NCBI GenBank assembly: GCA_944383265.1 | Contig: CALWOX010000005.1 | Span: 143,863-190,685 of the forward strand | Reading direction: 5' to 3' | Origin: an uncultured Lachnospiraceae bacterium | GTDB taxonomy: Bacteria; Bacillota; Clostridia; Lachnospirales; Lachnospiraceae | DNA: 46,823 nucleotides | Part shown: piece after piece, positions 15,943-24,657 of the stretch | Numbering within the stretch: position 1 is the first letter of the stretch | Layout of the letters: every line of letters starts with the position of its first letter | The notes under the pieces: model-generated | Seen by the model: only the letters and a program-made list of their open reading frames with translations | What the model was told of the DNA's origin: nothing | Database searches by the model: none | Made by a program: the position numbers and the translations under genes

Positions 15943-16814
15943 AAAAATGCATCCAGAGCGGAATTCATATTGTTTTCATCATAGGTAAAGCCTATAGTCC
16001 TCTTTTTTACAGGAGGCTTTAATGGTATTTGAACAAGGGTCCCCTCGTGGAGCTCCTTAAGGACGAACTCCTTAATGACAGCGGCCACTCCGAGGCCGAT
16101 CTTTGCAAACTCTATAAGAAGATCCATAGTTGATATCTCAAGCACCTGGCGGGGAACCACACCTATCTCCTTTAAGTGTTCGTCGATAAATCTCCTGGTA
16201 AGGTTCTCCTTGTCAAGGAGCATGATATTTGCTGTCTCAAAGATATCCGTGTCCTCGCCTTCTCTCAGGTAGAGATTCTTGAGATAATCGGGCGTAGCCA
16301 CAAACACATCCTCTATCTCCATGACGGTAGAGAACTTAAGCCCGTGCTTTAAGGGGACAGAGCCCATTCCCACAAGGCCTATATCAAGCTTTTTCTGTTC
16401 AAGCTTTTGGACAGTCTTTGCGGTAGCCTGATTTTCTATGGTTATCTTCATGTGAGGATATTTTATCAAAAATTCCTTGAGATAAGGTATAAGGATATAC
16501 CGGCACAGCGTATTGCTGACGCCTATCCTCAAGTGCCCGATATTAAATTCCCTCAGTCTTTTCAGCTCATCCTCACCGCGGTCTATATAATCGAAGGCCT
16601 CGCTGACATGGTTAAAAAGTATCTCGCCCTCGGCCGTGAGGTGGACACCTCTTGAATTCCTGGAGAAGAGCTTCACGCCCAGATGATCCTCCAGCTTCAC
16701 TATTGACTTTGATATGGCGGGCTGGCTTATGTAAAGCTTTTTTGCGGCTTTACTGATATTTCCCGACTTAGCCACTTCAAAAAAAACTTTGTAAGATGAT
16801 AATGCTTGTTCCAT
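15927..16814 (-). CDS. LysR family transcriptional regulator, divergent from leuCD
   Basis: This 295-residue regulator has an N-terminal winged helix (residues 1-60; FFEVAKSGNISKAAKKLYISQPAISKSIVKLEDHLGVKLF) and a periplasmic-binding-protein-like effector domain starting around HLRIGVSNTLCRYIL. LysR proteins usually control a divergently transcribed operon and repress themselves. Here the neighbour is leuCD, and a T-N11-A dyad sits over the leuC -35 in the 110-bp divergent region, so it probably regulates leucine synthesis, possibly with an isopropylmalate-like coinducer as LeuO-type or LysR-type regulators do elsewhere. The ligand is inference. Its terminator overlaps its own stop codon. Confidence 0.92.
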   Translation of the reverse strand: MEQALSSYKVFFEVAKSGNISKAAKKLYISQPAISKSIVKLEDHLGVKLFSRNSRGVHLTAEGEILFNHVSEAFDYIDRGEDELKRLREFNIGHLRIGVSNTLCRYILIPYLKEFLIKYPHMKITIENQATAKTVQKLEQKKLDIGLVGMGSVPLKHGLKFSTVMEIEDVFVATPDYLKNLYLREGEDTDIFETANIMLLDKENLTRRFIDEHLKEIGVVPRQVLEISTMDLLIEFAKIGLGVAAVIKEFVLKELHEGTLVQIPLKPPVKKRTIGFTYDENNMNSALDAFLKSAR

Positions 16815-16845
16815 AACTTACCCTTATATAAATCATTAGTATTAT

Positions 16846-16860
16846 GTATTTTAACTATAC
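16846..16860. promoter_or_regulatory. Candidate LysR-type operator (T-N11-A dyad)
   Basis: GTATTTTAACTATAC has GTAT/ATAC arms and fits the T-N11-A rule with T at 16847 and A at 16859. It overlaps the predicted -35 of leuC at 16850-16855. Confidence 0.5.
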
Positions 16861-16878
16861 CGGATATTATGATAAAAT
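16850..16878 (+). promoter_or_regulatory. leuC promoter
   Basis: TTTAAC (16850-16855), 17-bp spacer, TAAAAT (16873-16878) preceded by TGA. The start site near 16885 leaves about 40 nt of leader, too short for a T-box or leader-peptide attenuator. Confidence 0.55.
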
Positions 16879-16924
16879 ACAACAATGATAAAAGGATTTT
16901 TAATAAAAATACAGGAGAAGCTTT

Positions 16925-18259
16925 ATGGGAATGACAATGAGCCAAAAGATTTTGGCAGCACACACAGGAAAGAATGAGCTTGAAGCCGGTGAGCTTATTG
17001 AGGCCGATATTGACCTTGTGCTCGGAAATGACATAACCTCCCCGGTCGCAATAAGGGAGATGGCTAAAATAAATGCGGATAAGGTCTATGATAAGGATAA
17101 GGTAGTCCTTGTTATGGACCATTTTGTACCTAATAAGGATATTAAGTCGGCGGAGAATGCAAAGACCTGCAGGGAGTTTGCCTGCAGCCAATGCATAAGT
17201 CATTTTTATGATGTCGGGAAAATGGGAATAGAGCACGCCCTTATACCTGAAAAGGGGCTTTGCCTTCCCGGAGACCTTGTGGTGGGAGCGGACTCCCACA
17301 CAGTCACCTACGGAGCTCTCGGAGCATTTTCCACAGGAGTCGGCTCCACAGATATGGCGGCTGCCATGGCTACGGGAAAGCTTTGGTTCAAGGTGCCTCA
17401 GGCCATAAGGATAAGGCTTAAGGGCAAGCCCTCAAAATATGTTACAGGAAAGGACCTCATCCTTCATATTATAGGAAAGATAGGTGTGGACGGAGCGCTT
17501 TATCAGTCTATGGAGTTCTGCGGAGAGGGAGTAAAGTATCTTTCTATGGATGACAGGCTTGCTATCTGCAACATGGCTATAGAGGCAGGCGGAAAGAACG
17601 GAATATTCCCTGTGGACGATCAGACCCTCGAGTATGTGGCCACACATCTTTCCGAAAAGAACAGAGCCCTCTTTGGAGAAAACGCGGATATAGAGGAGAT
17701 AAAGAAGGGAATAGGCTCTGTAATAGGGCATATATATGAGGCTGACGATGACGCCGTATATGCTGCGGAGCTTGAGATAGACCTCTCAGAGCTGAAGCCC
17801 ACAGTATCCTTCCCTCACCTTCCTTCAAACACAAGGACCATAGACGAGGCTGAGGACATGAAGGTAAAGATAGACCAGGTTGTCATCGGCTCCTGCACAA
17901 ACGGAAGGATAAGCGACATGAGGCAGGCTGCCGAAGTGTTAAAGGGAAGAAAGGTTGCGGATAATGTGCGCTGCATAATTATCCCCGCTACCCAGGAGAT
18001 ATATCTTCAGTCCATGAGAGAGGGACTTCTTGAGATATTCATAGAGGCGGGAGCTGTAGTTTCAACACCCACCTGCGGACCCTGTCTCGGAGGACATATG
18101 GGAATACTTGCGGACAAGGAGCGCTGCGTCTCCACCACCAACAGAAATTTCGTCGGACGTATGGGCGCAAAGACTTCGGAGGTATATCTTGCAAGCCCCT
18201 ATGTGGCTGCCGCAAGCGCTGTTACAGGTTATATATCAAGCCCCGCTTCGATAATGTAA
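16925..18259 (+). CDS. leuC: 3-isopropylmalate dehydratase, large subunit
   Basis: LeuC with LeuD isomerises 2-isopropylmalate to 3-isopropylmalate in leucine synthesis, using a labile 4Fe-4S cluster. The 444-residue length and form match the aconitase-like type with separate subunits. The three cluster cysteines are visible: C324 in IGSCTNGR, and C384 and C387 in CGPCLGG. Other family motifs are [43 protein letters not shown] and the C-terminal [12 protein letters not shown] 16925 follows CAGGAGAAGC. It is 27 bp upstream of leuD. Homoaconitase-type or dimethylmalate/citraconate dehydratases are close relatives, so the assignment rests on pairing with LeuD and the LysR neighbour. Confidence 0.94.
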   Translation: MGMTMSQKILAAHTGKNELEAGELIEADIDLVLGNDITSPVAIREMAKINADKVYDKDKVVLVMDHFVPNKDIKSAENAKTCREFACSQCISHFYDVGKMGIEHALIPEKGLCLPGDLVVGADSHTVTYGALGAFSTGVGSTDMAAAMATGKLWFKVPQAIRIRLKGKPSKYVTGKDLILHIIGKIGVDGALYQSMEFCGEGVKYLSMDDRLAICNMAIEAGGKNGIFPVDDQTLEYVATHLSEKNRALFGENADIEEIKKGIGSVIGHIYEADDDAVYAAELEIDLSELKPTVSFPHLPSNTRTIDEAEDMKVKIDQVVIGSCTNGRISDMRQAAEVLKGRKVADNVRCIIIPATQEIYLQSMREGLLEIFIEAGAVVSTPTCGPCLGGHMGILADKERCVSTTNRNFVGRMGAKTSEVYLASPYVAAASAVTGYISSPASIM

Positions 18260-18286
18260 ATTTTAAAGTTTGAGAGGTTCGCACTT

Positions 18287-18787
18287 ATGAGAGCAAAGGG
18301 AAAAACAATTAAATACGGGGACAATATAGACACAGACATTATAATCCCCGCCAGATATCTTAATATAATGGACAGAAAGGAGCTGGCCTCACATTGTATG
18401 GAGGACCTTGACGCGGATTTTGCAAAGAAGGTAAATGACGGCGATATCATAGTCGCAGGAAGCAATTTCGGCTGCGGCTCATCAAGAGAGCATGCTCCTC
18501 AGGTAATAAAGGACAGCGGAGTCGGCTGCGTCATTGCGGAGTCCTTCGCAAGGATCTTTTACAGAAACGCCATAAACATAGGACTTCCCATAATCGAGTG
18601 TCCCGAGGCGGCAAAGGCCATTAATGACGGAGACGAGGTCGAGATAAATTTTGACACGGGAGATATAAAGGACATTACAAAGAATGAGAGCTTTAAGGCT
18701 CAGCCCTTCCCGGGCTTTCTTCAGAGCATGATAAATGCGGGAGGACTCATTAACTATATAAATGAGAAGTCCGAAAATAAACAATAG
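18287..18787 (+). CDS. leuD: 3-isopropylmalate dehydratase, small subunit
   Basis: LeuD supplies the swivelling aconitase domain and substrate-recognition loop of isopropylmalate isomerase. The 166-residue length is that of the short archaeal/Clostridial type. Motifs are [32 protein letters not shown] (the substrate-contact segment), and [17 protein letters not shown]. It lies directly after leuC. leuA and leuB are not in this window. A terminator follows, shared in space with the end of the convergent exonuclease-like gene. Confidence 0.95.
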   Translation: MRAKGKTIKYGDNIDTDIIIPARYLNIMDRKELASHCMEDLDADFAKKVNDGDIIVAGSNFGCGSSREHAPQVIKDSGVGCVIAESFARIFYRNAINIGLPIIECPEAAKAINDGDEVEINFDTGDIKDITKNESFKAQPFPGFLQSMINAGGLINYINEKSENKQ

Positions 18788-18807
18788 AATCGAATGAAAC
18801 CGGATAC

Positions 18808-18853
18808 AAAAGGCGGACAGGCTGACATCAGTCAGCTTATATCCGCCTTTTTT
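18808..18853 (+). terminator. Terminator after leuD
   Basis: AAAAGGCGGA pairs with TCCGCCTTTT; an inner GCTGA/TCAGC adds to the stem, followed by a T run. The right arm lies inside the last codons of the minus-strand gene, so the structure works for both strands. Confidence 0.85.
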
Positions 18854-19995
18854 GCAGCTTTTGAGGCCTTGAGCATAAGCTCAAGCACAGCATGGGCATA
18901 GTTCGAGGCCCTGCTGATGTCGGAAAAGATATTATCGTCATATATGGCATATATATCCTTTCCCTTGTACTCCTCATAAAATCCCGGAGTGAATATCTCC
19001 TTGGGCTGAGGGAAAAACAGCCCCGTTTTCTTCATATAACAGGTCTTTGCCGTAGCCTTTTTCTTTGCGCCCTTATCCACAAATTCTCCTACGGACTTAT
19101 GAACCGCATAGTCTTCATAGATGAGATAATAATAATCTTTATAATTATTGAAAAAATACTTGAGCTCGCCCTCGCGCATCTCGGCTGTTATATTAAGATT
19201 TTCATCTGACATGGCAATATTAAAAGGCCCTGTACTGAAGTCAAGGGGCACAGGGAGCCTTGCGGGCAGCTGATAGTTTAAGTCAAGGACCGAGCCTCCT
19301 GCATTAAAGCCGAGTTCTGAGAGATCGACCGTCTCATGGGAGGATAGCTTAAGCTCGGAGCTGAACATATCATTATATGAGAGGACAGAGAGCACCCGGG
19401 GCATATCAAGAATGTCCTCCTCGTTGTGAAGAAGCAGCATGTCAAGAAGCTCTGTTGCCTCGTCACCCTTTTGCTTTCTTTTGAGATAGTCCTCATAGAC
19501 GTATATCAACTCACCTCCGCTATAGCCGTCCTCTCTGTACAGCCCGAGAAATTTTTCAACTGATTTCAGCTTGCAGTCGCTAAGCCCCAGAATGCTCTTT
19601 AATGGTTTTACTTTTCTGTAAAGGTCAAGGCTTATTATATCCGTGAAGTCATAGGAGAGCCTGTAGTTTTTTATGCAGCCCTTCATGAAGGGGATGTCAA
19701 ACATGTCACCATTATAGTGGATGAGTATGAGATTTCCGGGAAGCCTCCTTTTCTTATTTACAAGCTCAAAGAAGGAGTCGATGAGCGCCTCCTCATCCAA
19801 TATGCTCTTTGCAAAGTATTGGGCAAAGATCCATTTTTTATCCTCCGAGAAAAGAACGCCTATAAGGTACAGAGATGACCTTCCGAAGCTTAAGCCTGTG
19901 GTCTCTATGTCAAAAAATACAAGATTTTCCTCAGGGCCTAAAAGCTTCGGGTCATAAGCGAAATTCGGGTTTACTTCTTTTTTTATCGTGATCAT
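18832..19995 (-). CDS. RNase H-like/DnaQ-fold exonuclease domain protein (YprB type)
   Basis: This protein of about 387 residues carries a 3'-5' exonuclease-like RNase H fold in its N-terminal half, as in the YprB family. The DEDD motifs are FFDIETTGLSFGRSS (first D-x-E), LIHYNGDMFDIPFM (second D), and LLLHNEEDILDMPRVL (final D). The C-terminal half has no recognisable domain and ends in a Lys/Ala-rich helix. Function is likely nucleic acid processing; no phenotype can be assigned. I chose ATG 19995 (MITIKKEVN) because AAGGAAG precedes it by about 8 nt; upstream in-frame starts would add up to 17 residues. It is convergent with leuCD and divergent from ruvA. Confidence 0.82.
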   Translation of the reverse strand: MITIKKEVNPNFAYDPKLLGPEENLVFFDIETTGLSFGRSSLYLIGVLFSEDKKWIFAQYFAKSILDEEALIDSFFELVNKKRRLPGNLILIHYNGDMFDIPFMKGCIKNYRLSYDFTDIISLDLYRKVKPLKSILGLSDCKLKSVEKFLGLYREDGYSGGELIYVYEDYLKRKQKGDEATELLDMLLLHNEEDILDMPRVLSVLSYNDMFSSELKLSSHETVDLSELGFNAGGSVLDLNYQLPARLPVPLDFSTGPFNIAMSDENLNITAEMREGELKYFFNNYKDYYYLIYEDYAVHKSVGEFVDKGAKKKATAKTCYMKKTGLFFPQPKEIFTPGFYEEYKGKDIYAIYDDNIFSDISRASNYAHAVLELMLKASKAAKKADIS

Positions 19996-20131
19996 AGTGA
20001 ATTCTTCCTTAAAAGATACGGTCTCGCCGATCATGAGTAAGCTCACATTGGCTCGGGTCCGTTGATTTCAGCACCATAAATTATAGCAAAATAAAGAAAT
20101 GTTTTAAAGCGTAAACCCTGGTGTCTCAGCG

Positions 20132-20160
20132 TTGATATGACAGCCGGTATGTGGTAAACT
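20132..20160 (+). promoter_or_regulatory. Promoter of the ruvAB-zapA operon
   Basis: TTGATA (20132-20137), 17-bp spacer, TAAACT (20155-20160) with TGG just upstream. The leader is about 35 nt. Confidence 0.55.
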
Positions 20161-20201
20161 TATATTAAATATGCTTTTAGGACAGCACGGAGATTGAACA
20201 G

Positions 20202-20825
20202 ATGATAAGCTATGTGAGAGGGATCTTAAGTGATATAGGAGAGGGCTTTGTGGTAGTTGAGGCCTGTGGTATAGGGTATATGATATATGTCCCTGCGACG
20301 GTACTTCCGGGGCTCCCGCCTTTAGGTGATGAGATAAAGATATACACGCATTTTTCCGTAAAGGAGGACGGACAGTCTTTATACGGCTTCCTTCAGAAGG
20401 AGGACAGAGAGATGTTCAGGCAGCTTTTGGGAGTCAACGGAGTGGGTCCCAAGGGGGCTCTCGGGATCCTTTCGGTTCTGAGGCCCGATGAGCTGAGGCT
20501 TGCCATAATATCCGGGGACGCAAAGGCCATAAGCCGAGCTCAGGGCATAGGCCTTAAGACGGCACAGAGAGTCATACTGGACCTTAAGGACAAGGTTTCC
20601 ATGCCTGACCTCGGAGATGTGACCGGGGGATATGGAGACATAGCCTCGGGCGGAGCCTTTGCTTCAGGCTCACAGGGAGCCTTCGGAGAGGCTATGGAAG
20701 CCCTTATCTCTCTCGGATACTCAAGGAGCGAGGCGGGCACAGCCTTAAGGAAAGTGAAAAACTCAGGGATAGGAGAGGATGCCGGAGCCGAGGCTATACT
20801 TAAGCAGGCTTTAAGAAATTTTTAA
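20202..20825 (+). CDS. ruvA: Holliday junction branch migration protein RuvA
   Basis: RuvA tetramers bind four-way DNA junctions and load the RuvB motor. The protein has 207 residues with the three RuvA domains: an OB fold (MISYVRGILSDIGEGFVVVEACGIGYMIYVP), a central helix-hairpin-helix region (LLGVNGVGPKGALGILS and ISRAQGIGLKTAQRVILDLKDK), and a C-terminal RuvB-binding domain (EAMEALISLGYSRSEAGTALRKV). Between domains II and III is a Gly/Ala-rich linker. It is followed by ruvB after 78 bp. ruvC is not in this window. Confidence 0.97.
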   Translation: MISYVRGILSDIGEGFVVVEACGIGYMIYVPATVLPGLPPLGDEIKIYTHFSVKEDGQSLYGFLQKEDREMFRQLLGVNGVGPKGALGILSVLRPDELRLAIISGDAKAISRAQGIGLKTAQRVILDLKDKVSMPDLGDVTGGYGDIASGGAFASGSQGAFGEAMEALISLGYSRSEAGTALRKVKNSGIGEDAGAEAILKQALRNF

Positions 20826-20903
20826 AGTGAAGCTTAAGGAAAATATCTTGTGTTTCAGATAAAATATAATAAAAACATCTTTTGGGAAGAAACTTGAAAA
20901 TAT

Positions 20904-21947
20904 ATGGAAAGAAAGATAATAAGCACTGATGTAAGTGAAGAGGAAAAGAAAATAGAGACCTCCCTGAGGCCGAAAAGACTTGATGAATATATCGGACAGT
21001 CAAGGATCAAGGAAATGATGAAGGTCTATATTGAGGCGGCAAAAAACAGGGGAGAATCTTTGGATCATGTTCTTTTTTACGGGCCTCCCGGACTGGGAAA
21101 GACTACTATCGCGGGCATAATCGCAAACGAGATGGGTGTGAATATGAAGGTCACCTCAGGGCCTGCAATAGAGAAGCCCGGGGAGATGGCGGCGATACTC
21201 AACAATCTTCAGGCGGGAGACGTGCTTTTTATAGACGAGATACACAGGCTCAACAGACAGGTTGAGGAGGTGCTTTACCCTGCCATGGAGGATTTTGCCA
21301 TAGACATAATGTTGGGCAAGGAAGCATCCGCAAGGAGCATAAGGCTGGACCTCCCGAGATTTACTCTTGTGGGGGCAACCACCAGAGCGGGACTTCTCAC
21401 AGCGCCCTTGAGAGACAGATTCGGCATGGTCCAAAAAATGGAATTTTATACCCCTGAGGAGCTGAAGGAGATAGTTATACGCTCCGCAGGAGTACTGGGA
21501 GTGGGAATAGATGAGGAAGGGGCAATGCGTATAGCAAGACGCTCGAGAGGAACGCCGAGGCTTGCAAACAGGCTCCTTAAGAGAGTCAGGGACTTTGCAG
21601 AGGTAAAGTATGACGGCGTAATAACAAGGGAGGTCGCCGACTTTGCCCTTGACATACTTGACGTTGACAAGCTTGGTCTTGACAATAATGACAGGACCAT
21701 ACTCTCGACAATAATCGGGAAATTCGGAGGCGGGCCTGTGGGAATAGACACCCTTGCCGCAGCCCTTTCGGAGGATTCGGGGACTCTTGAGGATGTGTAC
21801 GAGCCGTATCTTCTTATGAACGGACTTATACAGAGGACTCCCAGAGGGCGAATAGCCACAGAAAATGCCTACAGACATCTGGGCATCCCCTATACAGGCG
21901 GGAGGGCAAAGGACGAGGTATACGGCCAGCAGAGGCTTGACCTTTAG
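20904..21947 (+). CDS. ruvB: Holliday junction ATP-dependent DNA helicase RuvB
   Basis: RuvB is the hexameric AAA+ motor that drives branch migration. The 347-residue sequence has the N-terminal [12 protein letters not shown], Walker [10 protein letters not shown], Walker B DEIHRL, sensor 1 VGATTRAG, the arginine finger region APLRDRFG, and the winged-helix C-terminal domain with the signature [17 protein letters not shown]. It follows ruvA. The start is ATG 20904; the upstream ribosome site is weak (GGGAAGA at a long spacing), so translation may depend on coupling or the start may differ by a few codons. Confidence 0.97.
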   Translation: MERKIISTDVSEEEKKIETSLRPKRLDEYIGQSRIKEMMKVYIEAAKNRGESLDHVLFYGPPGLGKTTIAGIIANEMGVNMKVTSGPAIEKPGEMAAILNNLQAGDVLFIDEIHRLNRQVEEVLYPAMEDFAIDIMLGKEASARSIRLDLPRFTLVGATTRAGLLTAPLRDRFGMVQKMEFYTPEELKEIVIRSAGVLGVGIDEEGAMRIARRSRGTPRLANRLLKRVRDFAEVKYDGVITREVADFALDILDVDKLGLDNNDRTILSTIIGKFGGGPVGIDTLAAALSEDSGTLEDVYEPYLLMNGLIQRTPRGRIATENAYRHLGIPYTGGRAKDEVYGQQRLDL

Positions 21948-22003
21948 AGGCCTGAAAGATCAGATATACAGTCATACATAAATATCCCTAAAGAGGTACA
22001 TAT

Positions 22004-22396
22004 ATGAACGAGACAAATTCTACAGAGGTTTTGATAGACGGCAAGGTATACACTATAAGCGGCGCCGAGGACACTTACATGCAGCAGGTGGCCGCATTTA
22101 TAAATAAAAAGCTTGAGGAGATAAGGAAGATCCCCGGATATTCGAGGCTTGACTCCGAGTACAAGAGACTTCTTCTTAATCTCAATCTTGCCGACGAGTA
22201 TTTCAAATCGGAGATCGAGCTTAAAAGGCTTATGAAGGAAAAGGCCGAGTCCGAAAAGGATCTCTATGGTCTTAAGCACGATCTCATCAGCACTCAGATG
22301 AAGCTTGATGCCGCCTTAAAGCAGCAAAAGAGCGTGGAGAAGAGCTATAATGAGCTCAAGGCAAAGTATGAGGAGCTTAAGCGTGAAAGCAAATAA
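22004..22396 (+). CDS. zapA: Cell division protein ZapA
   Basis: ZapA binds FtsZ filaments and promotes their bundling into the Z ring. The 130-residue protein has the ZapA head (TEVLIDGKVYTISGAEDTYMQQVAAFINKKLEEI), a helix of LNLADEYFKSEIEL, and a long C-terminal coiled coil (from about residue 65 to the end), longer than in E. coli but usual for Clostridia. AGAGG precedes its ATG. Its last 14 bases overlap the start of the U32 gene, so the two are translationally coupled. Confidence 0.92.
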   Translation: MNETNSTEVLIDGKVYTISGAEDTYMQQVAAFINKKLEEIRKIPGYSRLDSEYKRLLLNLNLADEYFKSEIELKRLMKEKAESEKDLYGLKHDLISTQMKLDAALKQQKSVEKSYNELKAKYEELKRESK

Positions 22397-23771
22397 TTAT
22401 ACTGAACTCCTGTCACCTGCGGGAAGCATGGAATGTGTAAGGGCTGCTGTGAACGCGGGTGCGGATGCTGTCTATATGGGTGGAAAGCGCTTCGGAGCAA
22501 GGGCCTATGCCGAGAGTGCCGTATCCGAGGAGGATGAGCTCCTTTCGGCTATTGATTATTGTCACCTTCACGGAGTGAAGGTCTACATGACAGTAAACAC
22601 TCTCCTGAAGGACAGGGAGCTTTCTGAGCTGTATGATTACATGCTTCCCTATGTTGAAAGAGGCGTGGATGCAGCCATAGTTCAGGATATGGGAGTCCTT
22701 GAGTTTATAAGAGAGAGCTTTCCGAGGCTTCCTATACACGCAAGCACCCAGATGACCGTAACAGGCCACTACTTTGCAGGGCTCCTTAAGGACATGGGAG
22801 CGGTAAGGGTAGTGACGGCAAGAGAGCTTTCTCTTGAGGAAATAAAGACTATAAAAGACAGAGTTGATATAGAGATAGAGGCCTTTGTCCACGGAGCCCT
22901 GTGCTACGCCTACAGCGGGCAGTGCCTTATGAGCTCCGTAATAGGCGGAAGGAGCGGAAACAGAGGAAGGTGCGCAGGACCCTGCAGACTGCCCTACGAT
23001 GTGCTTGACGACAGGATGAGGAGCATAGGAAAGAGCGGGGAAAGATATGTTTTAAGCCTTAAGGACTTGAACACTCTTCCTTACCTCGCAAAGATGCTGT
23101 ATTCGGGAGTATGCTCCATGAAGATAGAGGGAAGGGTAAAGAGCCCTCTCTATGTGGCGGGAGTCACCTCCGTATACAGGAAATATCTTGATCTTGCCAT
23201 AAAGCTTTTTAACGAGGCCGGAGACAGTGAGCCCGGGCTTATACCTGTAGAGCCCGAGGATATGAGGATCCTTTCGGAGATATATGACAGGGGAGGTTAT
23301 ACCGCAGGCTATCTCACCGAGCACAACGGCAGAGATATGGCCGCACTTTTTGAAAAGCCCGAGAAGAGATTTCCCGACGAGGAGATCATAGGAAGGATAC
23401 GCAGGGAATACCTTGAGACCGACAGGAAGATACCTCTTTTTGCAAAGCTCACAGCAAAAAAGGGTGAGAGGCTTTCCCTTAAGCTTAAGTACGATTACAG
23501 AGGCTTAAGCTGTGAGGAAACGGTATTTTCGGATACAACTGTCGAATCCGCCATCAACAGAGCCATAAGCAGAGACGAGCTTTCCGAAAGGATATCAAAG
23601 CTCGGAAATACCTGCTTTTACTTGGAGGATACAGAAATCGACGCCGACGATGATATTTTTATACCTGTCAAACAGATAAATGAAATAAGGAGAGCTGCTG
23701 CAGATGCTATTACAGGAAAGATACTTGAGAGCAGGAGTGGAAACAGAGGAACAGCTCAGGGCCTGCATTGA
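22383..23771 (+). CDS. U32 family peptidase-like protein, N-terminal part (U32 plus DUF3656-like region)
   Basis: This 462-residue protein contains a complete U32 domain (residues 1-320): ELLSPAGSMECVRAAVNAGADAVYMGG, the Cys-rich VHGALCYAYSGQCLMSSVIGGRSGNRGRCAGPCRLPY, and SLKDLNTLPYLAKML, SMKIEGRVKSP. Family members such as RlhA and TrhP act in RNA hydroxylation rather than proteolysis, with conserved cysteines that probably bind an Fe-S cluster. Residues 335-440 match the DUF3656-type region. In related Firmicutes a further C-terminal domain is fused; here it is encoded by the next ORF in the +1 frame. The GTG at 22383 is chosen because AGGAG lies 7 nt upstream. Overlaps zapA by 14 bp. Confidence 0.88.
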   Translation: MKANNYTELLSPAGSMECVRAAVNAGADAVYMGGKRFGARAYAESAVSEEDELLSAIDYCHLHGVKVYMTVNTLLKDRELSELYDYMLPYVERGVDAAIVQDMGVLEFIRESFPRLPIHASTQMTVTGHYFAGLLKDMGAVRVVTARELSLEEIKTIKDRVDIEIEAFVHGALCYAYSGQCLMSSVIGGRSGNRGRCAGPCRLPYDVLDDRMRSIGKSGERYVLSLKDLNTLPYLAKMLYSGVCSMKIEGRVKSPLYVAGVTSVYRKYLDLAIKLFNEAGDSEPGLIPVEPEDMRILSEIYDRGGYTAGYLTEHNGRDMAALFEKPEKRFPDEEIIGRIRREYLETDRKIPLFAKLTAKKGERLSLKLKYDYRGLSCEETVFSDTTVESAINRAISRDELSERISKLGNTCFYLEDTEIDADDDIFIPVKQINEIRRAAADAITGKILESRSGNRGTAQGLH

Positions 23772-24597
23772 TGCCCCTGAGCTTTCTTTAATATATATAG
23801 ACACAGGATATTTTGCCCCTGAGATGTGGAGGGAAAAGGCGGAGGCCGTAAGGAAAAGCGGGAAGCTTTGCGCCGCGAGGTTTCCTCACATATTCAGGAA
23901 AGAGGCGGACAGGCTTTTTACTGAAAATATAGAGGAGCTGAGTGCTTTTGACGCATTTTTGCTGCGCTCCTTTGAGGAATTGGGATTTATATATGAAAGG
24001 CTCCATAAGGAAGGAAGGCATATACCTCCCCTTATCTTTGACCACAGCATGTACAGCTTTAACCTTGAAGCCTTGAGGGCGGCGGCAGGGCTTGGAGCCG
24101 ACACGATCACGCTTCCTCTTGAGCTTAACATGAGAGAACTGAAATACCTCTGCTCCAAATATCGTATATATAAGGAAAAGAAAGAGGCAGAGACTAAACA
24201 GGCACCCGGGATTGAGCTTACAGTCTACGGCAGGATACCTATGATGGTGACTGCCCAGTGCGTAAAAAAGACAAAGGCGGGCTGTGACAAAAAGCCCTGT
24301 GTGCTTTACCTTAAGGACAGGAAAAATGAGCTTATGCCCGTAAAAAACTGCTGCAGCTTCTGCTATAATACTGTGCTCAATTCAAAGCCCACAGTGATCT
24401 ACGACATGAAGGATGAGATAGAGGAGCTTGCCCCTGATTTTATGAGACTTGAGTTCACTGTTGAAGACTATAAAGATACCGCAAGGATCATATCTGAGGC
24501 TGCAAAAATATGGAGCAGCACGGGAAAAGATATCGAAAAAAGATCCGGGAGAGCGGAAGATTTTACAAGGGGACACTTTAAGAGAGGCGTTGAGTAA
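23704..24597 (+). CDS. U32 family C-terminal part as a separate overlapping ORF
   Basis: This 297-residue ORF resembles the C-terminal portion of the long U32/DUF3656 proteins: it begins GVETEEQLRACIDAPELSLIYIDTGYF, contains FDHSMYSFNLEAL and the paired cysteines of GCDKKPCVLYLKDRK and KNCCSFCYNTVLNS, which fit the Cys-rich end of the family. It overlaps the preceding U32 ORF by 68 bp in the +1 frame; the in-frame stop before it is at 23686-23688. A perfectly placed AAGGAGAG (23687-23694) and ATG 23704 make independent initiation plausible. Either the gene has split and works as two subunits, or a single-base frameshift or sequencing error has divided one gene. Confidence 0.75.
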   Translation: MLLQERYLRAGVETEEQLRACIDAPELSLIYIDTGYFAPEMWREKAEAVRKSGKLCAARFPHIFRKEADRLFTENIEELSAFDAFLLRSFEELGFIYERLHKEGRHIPPLIFDHSMYSFNLEALRAAAGLGADTITLPLELNMRELKYLCSKYRIYKEKKEAETKQAPGIELTVYGRIPMMVTAQCVKKTKAGCDKKPCVLYLKDRKNELMPVKNCCSFCYNTVLNSKPTVIYDMKDEIEELAPDFMRLEFTVEDYKDTARIISEAAKIWSSTGKDIEKRSGRAEDFTRGHFKRGVE

Positions 24598-24657
24598 TTG
24601 TATAAGCAGAGCAATATGACCGGCAAGCGGAGCAACAGGATAACGGAGTAACTGTGT

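Noticed and set aside
24361-24369. TGCTATAAT in the second U32 ORF as a promoter
   Set aside because: It lies deep in coding sequence (Cys-Tyr-Asn codons), far from any start, and no gene follows closely.
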